From Halocafeteria seosinensis (lineage: Eukaryota; Sar; Bigyra; Bicosoecida): a stretch of DNA of 15,033 nucleotides. The stretch spans positions 188,001 through 203,033 of the forward strand of contig LVLI01000141.1 in the NCBI GenBank assembly GCA_001687465.1. Reading direction: 5' to 3'. The stretch's first letter is position 1. Every line of letters starts with the position of its first letter. Under the pieces are notes generated by a model. The model had not been told where the DNA came from. It did no database searches and saw only the letters and a program-made list of their open reading frames with translations. Below are positions 1 through 10,300 of the stretch, piece after piece. The position numbers were made by a program, and so were the translations under genes.

Positions 1-983
1 TGCTACAGCTGCGCTTTTTATACAATTGCATAAATCCCCGTTATTCTGTGTATTAGAATTGCTCTAACCGGAAGAATCTACTCTGCATGTCAGGGAGTAG
101 TATCAAAATAGGTACGGAGAGAACTGGGACGGAAAAGGCCTCAATGCTGTGTAGTATAGTGTGTACCAGCCCATCCCGTTCGAGACGTGCGCAATAAAGA
201 CTTGGCTGATAGTTTTTCGTCAAGTGTTGGCACGGCACATCATGCCGCACATGTGAGGAGATTGATGCCCAATTTCCGTGACAGTTTCCTGCCTTCAGCA
301 TTTGATACGTCCTCTGGTCATCATGGTAGTGCAGGTTCCTTATCATACACTTAGAGTCTCTATATGAGGTTAACATCAATTAGATCAGCGATCCTATTTA
401 CGGGATTGTGGTCGCGGCCTGTTCAGTTTCAATGCGCAGCTTCGATCCAGATAAGTGCACAACCAAGGAACAAATTGACGGTAGAGCAGAGAGCTCAAAT
501 CAATGAGAAAGTCGAGCAACTGTCTCTTCGTACCGGTACTGCTGTTTTCTTTCCCATGTGATCCGAATCGCCTTCATGCTGTTACCAGCATCATTGTGCA
601 CGCCCGAAATCACGCGGAGTTTACCAGTATTTCTCGTCCTCCACCTCCAAAGGCTGTCCCTGTCTCAGTCAAAGGACAATTAGTGCACTTTTGCTTCAGC
701 GCAAAGAAGGAATGCAACTTGTTTCGAACATACTAACTTGAGGCACCGATGGGGAAACAAGAGGTCATAACCGGAGGCGGAGTTGCCAACTGGATGTGCC
801 GCATCTACCGGTACGACTCAACCCCTGGAAACTTCAACAAAATGCAACATTTGTCCAAATGGGCTTGAGGAGAAGAAGCGTGCATGGCACCATATCATGA
901 CTGTTACTTCCAGAAAATGCCGGATGAGAAAGGAAAAGAGCGACAACTTTGTATGCTGGCCAATGCGTCAGGTCGCAGCCGAA

Positions 984-1017
984 AGAGCCGTACCGCCACG
1001 AGCGGCGCACCGGCTCT
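984..1017. repeat. GC-rich two-part hairpin
   Basis: The outer arms AGAGCCG (984-990) and CGGCTCT (1011-1017) are perfectly complementary. The inner arms CCGC (993-996) and GCGG (1002-1005) enclose the loop CACGA. The 12-mer CACGAGCGGCGC inside it (997-1008) recurs in the hairpin of intron 1 at 1600-1611. No function is apparent. It lies in upstream DNA about 340 nt before the start codon. Confidence 0.45.
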
Positions 1018-1212
1018 CGCAAGCTGCCAGTCAAGGAATATGCGCCGATACGTTTGGAATCATACCCGGGTAATAAAGCAATGGGGTTGTTTGTTTTTCT
1101 GTCTTCAAAGTGGTTAAAAGTGTAACAAAAGCGAAGAAGAGAGTTTTCGTGAGTAACGTTTGCGTCATTCCTCCCTTTTGTGGTTGTTTGTATTTTTGAA
1201 AGGAAGCACGCC

Positions 1213-1277
1213 ATGCGACCGAACTGACCCGAAAGAGCCAACGACGTTGACGTGTTCTGTGTATGTGTTTTGTGTAG
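1213..1277 (+). promoter_or_regulatory. Two tiny upstream ORFs in the presumed 5' leader
   Basis: ATG at 1213 opens a four-codon ORF ending in TGA at 1225-1227. ATG at 1263 opens another four-codon ORF ending in TAG at 1275-1277, in the same frame as the giant gene. They would affect translation only if the transcript begins upstream of them, which cannot be seen. The context of the main ATG (A at -3, G at +4) is better than that of either uORF. Confidence 0.25.
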
Positions 1278-1349
1278 AATTCGTGTTACACACGTACTGG
1301 CATAAGAACACCCCTCATCCCCTGCGACACTAGGACTAAAAGAGGCAAA

Positions 1350-4300
1350 ATGGCTTTGTATAGCCGAAACGAGAATCGCGTCGTTGAGCCTGTGAGCGAT
1401 TTCCCGGAGAAGAGAGGCTGGAGGACAACAAAGAGGAAACGATATTTTAGTACCCGAAGAGAAGCTCATCGGACACATATAACCACCTTTTTAGCAGCGT
1501 TATGCGCAGTCTTCAGCGCGATATCGAGCGCGGACATTACTATGAGATACGAGGATTCCATAGACCCCAGACTTCAATGCGAGGGTAAGTAAACGCCAGC
1601 ACGAGCGGCGCTTCGCCACCGCCGCTTCAACTCGTGCGATATGTTGTTTCTGCAGAAGGACAAGCCAGTTTCATCCTGGAAACCGGCGAAGATTATTCTG
1701 AAAAGTGTTTTAAATTCATTGACATTGGTACGTGAACCAGGGCTAGGGTGGGAGCAAGTGACTGGACGGTCTAACGTTCGTGTGCTTTGCCGCAGTAATA
1801 CCAACGGAAAATTTTGGAGATGTCGACAAACTTGTTCTCGATGTCGATAAGGGCAGTGCTCAGTTTCTTTCCCCTGTTGCTGCGGATAGAGCGGTGGTAG
1901 TGCTCAATGAGACATTCGAGGATTCCTGTGGTATGTGGCCTTGTGGCCTATCGAGTACATACAGGTGCACCACCCAAATTCCCATTGAATTGTTTGCGAC
2001 CCGTTTATGCAGTTGAACACCCAATTCCGGGTGGAGGAGAAATTTGCGGTGGACGAAAAGACTGGATGCTGCTAGTAGTTCATCCCGATACCGACTTTGC
2101 AACAGCATCTGATATCGAAGTGGGTATCGATGTCCGCTTGATGGCCAGTTCTAGTGCTACGTCTACCATATATATGCGCGGTGCATTGAGTAGTAGCTGT
2201 GCTAATCCTGATGAATTTACGGCTAACAGCACTGATGCCACCGAGTGGGTCGTTCCCGGAATTGCGCATCGAGTATCCCGGCAAGATGTCAGCATAGATA
2301 CTGATTTGCCAGGTCGCCATTACGAAGTGCCCTTGGATTCCCACAAGCGACCATATAGTGTCAACGTTGAAATATCCGAGTGCATAGACGTTTTGAACGC
2401 AACGTGGACTTTGCAGTCACCTGGTGGAATTAGTGAGATAGAGGACCAATTCAGCGTCTCAGAGGGCCCGCTGAAACAAAGGCAATGGTTTAATGAATTG
2501 CGCCGAAATAGTATTACGACGTTTGAGATATTAGATTCTGATGGCTCCGTAGGAGCAAAAACTGCCCGCTCATTTGGATTAGATACCGAGTTCCTCGTCT
2601 CTCAGTTTGAAAATATTCCTGACACGGTACCGGTGCTACACGCTCAAACGAGGAAGATGGAGCACTCTGCAACTATAGTTCTCGAGGGAGAGGTTATTGA
2701 TTATACCTATATAAATGAGACGGATGTTCTGAGTGTTGTCCCTCCCCGTTCAGAGCTCACTGCCAATTGGCGGGCTGTGAAAAGGACTTTGACTGACCCA
2801 GTTGGGCGTAAGATAGCAGGAGCGACCCTGACACAGCGAGGGTCTATCTTCTTTACCGAACATTTACTCTTTCGCAACGCTTCGGTAAACGTTGCCCACG
2901 ATGGTGAGTGGCTTGTAAGTGACGAAACTTTCATAAACGCTTCTATGCAATGCGGGAGGCACTCTCTCGAGCTAAGTCGCGGTGCTCATTTTACCGTGGA
3001 TGCACCTTTCCTTGGTCCTTCACGTGGTAACGCACCCGAGTTCAAATTCGATTTGGATTCCATTTTCCAAAAAATGGGGTTGATGGATTATGCGGGAAGC
3101 AAGGCATTCCGTGGATTGGCTTGCGACCTAGAGTTTTCAGTCGAAATAGGAAACTCGTCGTCAGATGGCTCCCGTGTATACCACTGGCAGGAACTAGAGA
3201 GCACGATGTCTTTGGACTTTTTGGCATGTGATCCTGTAGAGTTCAATGGCTATCCGGCCTTTCCGAACAGGTCGCATGCTTGTGATCAGTTCTCATTGGA
3301 GACTCTCGACCCAGACTCCCGGAACAGCATCTTCCTGGAAGGGGCTAGCCTCTCTCATGAGCTCCTTGCCGTGGATGGAGAGCCGTTTGAAGAAGATACA
3401 CAAATTTACCCTGGAAGAGAACTCACGTTCCTCATCGAATACGAGATGCCGTTTACAGCCGAGGGAGAACTGAGCATCGCAGTAGATTTGGACACGAATT
3501 ACTTGGTTTCCCCGCAAAATTTTCATGATAACGCAACCTATCCTTTACGCACCCGTTCTGGTTCTGGACGCATCCCTCCTTTAGGTTTTTTTCAATACGG
3601 TGTTAACGATAATCACTTCGGTTCCATATCCGAAAGTGTTCCGCAGTTACATATCTCGGGCACACGATTCACTCTTACGTGGCCAGCTGTTCAGGATAGT
3701 GACAATCGGCAAAGCACTATTCATATTCTTTATACGCTCCCTGTAAGGGACATTCCTTCGGCCGATGGAACAGATATAATATCCACAGCCAGAGCTAACT
3801 CGGATGCTAGAACGGCGGCTTCTCAGGAAGCCATCAACGAAGCCAAAGTGGAAGCGTCAATTCAGGTAGTAAATCGACAACCTGTTCTGAAAATAAGAGC
3901 GGGTTTCGCCGGAGTCACAGGTAACCGAGAAACCAGTGGGAATACGCTTCGTCCGAATGATGGAGAGCCTCGACTGAGCAACTGTGGGGGTACTTGTGGT
4001 ATATCAGACCTCTTCGTCTTTGAGAGATTCGCGCGAGCATCTTGGCCCTTCGTCAGCAGTGGGGAAGAAACGTCTTTATCCGAGTCCGGAATTCTTGACA
4101 TGCCTCAGGAAATAACGAACCTGGATGCTGGCGACGTCGCTGTCTTCGCTGTCGGACTTGTGAACTTGGGGGGATCTTCTGCTTTCGATGTAAAGTTCGA
4201 ATGTTGGACGCCTCTAATGTCTCAGAATGCAACGATGTTCCCTCTGTCTGCTAATATCTCGCTCGTATCTAACGGAAGCTCATTTGAGATTTCAGGCAAA

Positions 4301-7300
4301 AGCGGCAATCTGTTTGTAGATGATGAAAACGTGCTCTTCGTCAACGCAAGTGTCTCGAAACTAGCTGGGAGGACTCAGCCGTCAGGTGCGCCGGTTGCCA
4401 CCGGAGAGAACACTTTGGTCTTACTTGTCGAAACCACCGCTGAACCGTTGCTGCAATGGTCCGGCTTCACGTCGAATGCGTATAACACGCAATCTGTAGA
4501 ATGTCGCATCTTGGAGTACGCCTCTGTTCCTGGAGGACCGGATTTTACAGAATCCAGCTTGGATCTTCCTGATTTTGAGTCTGAACCTGCCGTTGGACGA
4601 GCAGCTACTGCTACCTTTGCAGACTCTTGGATTATTGGGGAAAGTAGCAACCCTTATACAAGCGATAACTTAGTTGGTGCTGACAACTGTGTGGAGCAAC
4701 ACCACGGAGAAGAGACTCGGCTCGGCATGCTGGTCGAATTTCCCGAGGGCTCTACGGATAAAGCGATTGCCAGTGTTGACATGAGACCACCAAATTCATT
4801 GTTCATTCTTGAAGAGTCAGTTCTCTTTTCCAGGACTTTTCTCGGAGCTCCTGGCCATGCTCAGAATTTCTCCGATCAGAGTGTGGGAGTGCTTGTAGGA
4901 GCTAACATTCAGGCTCGTATCGACATCGGGATGACCCAGGGCGGCAACATCTCGATCAAGTTCACTGACGTCGTGAACTGGCCTGATAACAAATACAGCA
5001 GTGTGGACTCGTTTGATACAGACAAAATCTATTTTGAGTTTAGCACGCGGGTGGATGTAGACTTCGTCAAAGTTACTGGCCAGGAAGCCGTTTTGCAAGT
5101 TTCATCGCCTAGTCCGTCTACTGCGGAATTGACCGGGAGCTCTTCGACTCCGATCTGTTTCGATGGCACTACGCCTGCCGAAGTGGTGTTGGTGGAAGCG
5201 AAGAGTAATATATCCGGGGTCATTAGTGCTTACGACTTCTTTGAAGCGTCGTTCACTCTTCAGTTGGACGGCATGGACCAAATTCCTGCCTATGGCAACT
5301 TCACTCTGGCAAGTGAATCGCAGAATGCTACGTTTAGTGGAGTCTTCTGGGAAGATGGATCATGGACTACGGGTGTCGATGGAGAATGTAGCCGGCAACT
5401 AGCTTCTGGGTCACTCCATGTTTCACAGCTCTCGTTTGGATGCGAGGGCCAGTTTCCTCCTGGGGCACAATTGAATTTTACGGCAGTTTTTGTAGTCCAA
5501 CCGAATTTAATTAGACCGTTGGGCAACGTGATTGGATCAGCGACATGGGCGTGGCAGAGCGCACCCGGTAGTTTGGAAGACGATGGAACATGGATGAATG
5601 TCCTGCGCCGCCAGAGCGATATTGACGCTGTCAGCCTCAACGTTGCTGGCCTGGTGAACGGCGGCCTGAGTATTACCAATACGAGCTTCGAACATACTGC
5701 AAGCTCCCGATTTGATCCGGAGATAAACGATGTTACGTTTGGAGAAGTAATCACACTCAGTGTTGCTATCCAACCACCAGAGTCTCAGTTCGATGCTGGC
5801 TTAGTCTTGAGAGCGAATGATACTTTAACCGGAGGCGTAGAGGTACACGACATTCGACTTCCTTCGTCAAAGGTAGGAAGGTTTGTCACTGTGGACACAA
5901 ACTCATCTGACATTTTTTCCAGCTCGAGTGGGAATGGAACACATGTCTTTGTGTCACTCGGTGAAATCTTGATTGACACAGGCAATGCATTTTCTACGCC
6001 TCATGATATGGAGTTTACGGTTGAAATTGACGTGTTGTTAAATGCATCTTCAGAGTTGGAAGATGGGGATATCGTTGGTCTCGATGCAAGAATTTATTAC
6101 GTTTGGCCGCTTGAGGATCTCAGAAGAGATGGTGTCAGCGAACTTCTTGGTACGACAAAATTTGAAGTTGTGGAGCCTACCCTAGTCCTAGGGCATGAAT
6201 TACAAGTTCCATCTCTTAACATAACGGGAGACGAGGTTGTGACGATTGAACTGGCGTTATCGCACGAGGATGGTATCCACGTTGTGGCACTCGGGGATAC
6301 ATCGTTAACTGCGGGAAACAATGAATTAGTTAGCGCGGGATTCTCGGTCACCATACTCGATACGACGTCAGAGTTTTCCTCATTATATTCTGTTTCAGAA
6401 GTGATCGTCAATGGCAGTCAGCAATCAATAACCCATGGCACTCGGGTCATTCACACTATCAGGGAATTTCACCAAACGTCAGGTCCATTATACATCGACT
6501 ATAAGATTCGTCTAAACTCCGATGTTGAGAGCGGCAAGACATTCACGCCCAGGTTTGAGTTGTCATGGAGCTCTGGGCCTCAAGACACTGTCAGGGACGA
6601 GTTTGGGTTATCTTCCAGTGTTCTAAGGGACTACTCTTTTGCAACGGAAACCGAGAGAAATTTCAAAATTGCTGAGCCGGTGGTCCAATTGTTGTCGGCG
6701 AATGACGATGGTCTTGTTGACTTCTTGGGTGATAATGAAGTCACTTTCGGAACTGCGATCTTTTTCAATTTCTCCTTGTCTGTAGTAGAGGCACAGGTCA
6801 CAGATGGACTGCTGCATCTCGAAGTGACAAATATTTTCTTTCTTGAGCTAGATACTGTTTTTGTTCCACGCGGCATCGGCTTCGAAAACTGCACACATGA
6901 TAAGACGGATTTGTCGTTGACCAAGGATTCTGCTGATATTCGGTTTTGCCCGTTTCTAAGTAACACTACGGGAGGTGCGCGATACAATATCTTTTACTTT
7001 ACTGGGAAAGCTTACGTAGATGGATGCAACATACCTCAAAGCAATCGAGGAGAGGTTGGTCACATTGAGGTCTCATTTTCTTCCAAACTCACCAGCTCAG
7101 GTGTCGTCCACTCAGCGGAGAAAAAGCTTGTGGAACCGCATGGTGTTTCTCTCAACGCGGTTGTATCGCCAGTTTCGGGTTTGTTCTCGGGCGTCTTTGT
7201 GGACACACAGATAAGAGTCTCTTGGGAGGACGAGAAAGACTTATCGCCAGCCTACAATGTAACATTGATTGACGACGGTGTCGTTCTCGACGAAGCCGAT

Positions 7301-10300
7301 GCGTTGATTCTTGTGTTAAGACAGATCTCGGTAGGTGGAGTCGCCGTGGAGAACAGCAAGCCTCTGGTTGCGGTAGATATCCTGTCACCCTTAGCGGAGC
7401 TAAACGCTACATACGACACTATTGTGAGTCAGGATATAGAATTTGGAGAAGAGGGGGACCACGAAATAGGCCTTCAACATTCGTCGCATCCTAACCCGAT
7501 CGTTGGCTGTCAACAGAACTATACTACCATTGTTCCTTATTCCGTTTTCGTGGGTGTTCCGTGGGTCAATTTAACTGTTGAAAACGATAGGGAACTAAGG
7601 CCAGACAGTGGCAACATTATGACAGCTGGATCCACGCTTAAATTCGATGCGTCGCTGAATGTTCCTCCGGGCAAGGCTAGTGAGTCGGCACTGAAGTTTA
7701 CACCCAGTGAGAACTCTTGTATCCAATTTGATAGAGTAGAAGCTTGGGAGGTAAGCAACTCCAGCTTTTTGTTCGTTCAAGGCAAGTCCTGGGACTCGGT
7801 TTTTCAGCAGAATGTTACCCTCTCGGGAGACACCTTTATTGTGCACTTAGGAACGTTGATTTCCCGAAGGTCTGAAGAAGACGACGAAGTGAATGTGCTC
7901 CATGTTGTTTTCTCGGCTTCTGTGTGTAGGGGGAATTCATTCCCAGGAGTCAAGCGAACTGTTTCATTCCAGCTAGTGTCGAAAGATATCGCCGCTGAGG
8001 CTATTACCGCCCAGACCTCTCTGTTTTACGTTCAACCATACCCAGAATTGACGTTGTTCCCGCAAAGTGTTGTGGGAGTTGAAGGACTTCAGAAGTTTAA
8101 TCTTACATTGAAACTTGCAAACCAGGCTTCTCCGTTTTCCTCACAGGGGTTTAATATAAGTTTATTTAGCCTTAGGAGTTACTCGTCGTTCAGGATATCC
8201 GAAGTGTTCCTCGTCGATCATATGGCATCCAGTAAGAATGTAGGTGGCAACGTGGTGGCCAATATGTCGATAGTCGAGTTTGGGTTCTTAGAAATTGGCA
8301 ATGTGATCAATGCTTCTTTGGAAATCGAGGTGCTGCCGACCATTCAGCTTGGAACTGTGACGGAACTTGAGTTCGCCATGCACGTCAGTACGCATCCTTC
8401 CGCGGGCGGAGTTTGCATACCCTCGGAGTTTCCTCTCTCTCGCATCGAAAGTGCAGTCCCGCAGGTTCAGCTGTCTTTGGATGTAGAATCCGTTGAACCT
8501 CCTTTTACTCAATCCCTTCCCGGAGACACGGTTTCTTCTCCTCCCGGAGCAAAATTGTCCATCAATGTATCAGTGGTATTCCCTGTCGGCAAGGTTGCGG
8601 GGTTTCGGGCTACAATTGAGTCTGATGATGCGGTAGTGTTTTTAGTGTCCACAGATTATTTTAACATTACCTCCCTCGGCCAGTCCTCGTTTACACTTGA
8701 AAATGTTAGCATCAGCTCAGATACTGTCACGGCTGAAGTTGGTGATGTGTGGAACAATGGCTCCTCCGATGGTTTGTCATTGTTTCAACTGGTGGCAACT
8801 GGAATCGTTACAAATGCCTCAAGTGTCGTTCGAGGAGTAACGTCCCCTGTCCGTTCTCGCGTGCAAGGAACTTTGCTTACGGTGACAGAGAAGGAGTCTA
8901 CTGTTCTAGTCTCCGAGCATAACGTTACTACCATCCAAGGTCCTGGGGCCACTATGTTTGTTGAACCAGTTGAATACGTATCTTGGTCATTCCAGCTGGA
9001 GAATGAGGGTGGGGTACCGGTACTTAGTCCTCTTTTTGATGTGTCGTTGTCTACGACATCCTTGAATTCATACGTTGTCAGAAGCGCAACTGTCTTGGCT
9101 GAAGAAGATGTCGTTCTGTGCCCAGATCTTTCTACACAAGCGTGTATGTTGCCAGCTATAGATGTGGGGGATCGCGTAACGCTAAACAGCACTGTTTTTT
9201 TGACAGTTGAGGCCGAAGTGAATTTAATCCAAGAGATTTTTTTCCGAGTGACGGGCTATAGTAGACCCAAACCAGGTTTATACAGTCGAGAATATGATGT
9301 CACGCAAGGTCTATCTGGTACTTTAAGGATACCATCGCCGGCGTCGCTACTCAACGTCGCAATATTAAGCGAATGTTGCAGAGATGGCATGGCGGCCATT
9401 GGGGCTACCATACAGTTAACGCAGGTGCTTGAGTTCGTAGGCGGCAGCCTGACGAATGCATCGCTTTGTCTACAATGGACACCAACTAGTGCTCTTTCTT
9501 CGGTGCAAACAAAACATGTTGAGAAATCGTCAGGCGTAGAGTTTGTCGCTGCCGATTTTCTGGAACTCGGCGTCCTGCAACAGCCAAACTCAGCGTTTCT
9601 GTATCTGGGAGACTTAGTGATCAACAACACGCATCACGGTGTATCGGACAACGTCACCATCGAGTTCACTGCTATTGTGAACACTGTCAGAGAAAACGGA
9701 ATCGGCTCGACGGTCAACGTTACTTCTAGTCTGTCTTCATCAGCCGTTTCAGGTAAAGATACATTTTCGACGGCTGATTTTGTTATTACGGCGCCGCATA
9801 TTACTCTACGGCACAACTATGGGCCAGATTCTGCAATACGGGGAATGACAAGACACAATATATCTGTTGAGGCAGTAGCTCAGTCATCAAACCTGAACTC
9901 TGACGCGTTCAATCTGACGCTTCATGATGAGAACCTGGGACCCCGTTATCGTCTCACCAATGTTTGGCTGTTGTTTGGAAATGGAACCATGGATCACATA
10001 TGGAGGAGCAAATGTGTGTTCAACAAATCATGTTTCCATTTTCCAGAAGGCCAATATATTTTAAGCGGCGAAGACGATGACACAACATTACTTGAGCAAT
10101 TGACACGAGGCGATGGTGTGTGTATAACATATGAGGTGGAGGTTCGATTTGATATTTTACTGAACAGTAGTATCTCCGTATCCCCGACTCTTGGATGGCA
10201 AAGCGTGTCGAATTGTTTTGATGGAAATTGTCGAAAGTATACAAACACTACCGAGGATGTAGTATTCTTACATGTGCTATCTCCGACGTATGACGTCGCT

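Larger units (their letters stand above)
1..1349. other. Upstream region with no supportable gene
   Basis: I can support no coding gene in these 1.35 kb. Several ATG-initiated ORFs of 60-214 codons occur on both strands, but they overlap in conflicting frames, show no recognisable domain, and cannot be joined by convincing splice sites. AATAAA occurs on the + strand at 193-198 and 1072-1077, but nothing upstream of either reads as a gene end. The last few hundred bases presumably hold the promoter and 5' leader of the giant gene. They contain bZIP-like cores (TGCGTCA at 1161-1167, TGACGTG at 1248-1254), but no clear TATA box. An in-frame TAG at 1275-1277 with no ATG between it and 1350 supports 1350 as the start codon. 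Confidence 0.6.

Noticed and set aside
53-379. Minus-strand ORF of 108 codons
   Set aside because: No recognisable motif, no splice-joined continuation and no domain-like pattern. Its length is compatible with chance.
364-561. Plus-strand ORF with a segment (LTVEQRAQINEKVEQ) faintly like a transposase helix-turn-helix
   Set aside because: The resemblance is limited to a few residues, the ORF stops soon after, and no catalytic domain, terminal repeats or target duplication are visible.
503-1117. Series of plus-strand ORFs (503-736, 749-871, 884-1117) in one frame separated by stops
   Set aside because: They could be read as a decayed gene, but no segment is recognisable and no splice sites join them convincingly.
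834-1478. Minus-strand ORF of 214 codons
   Set aside because: It overlaps exon 1 of the well-supported gene in antisense, has no recognisable domain, and its composition looks like translated noncoding DNA.
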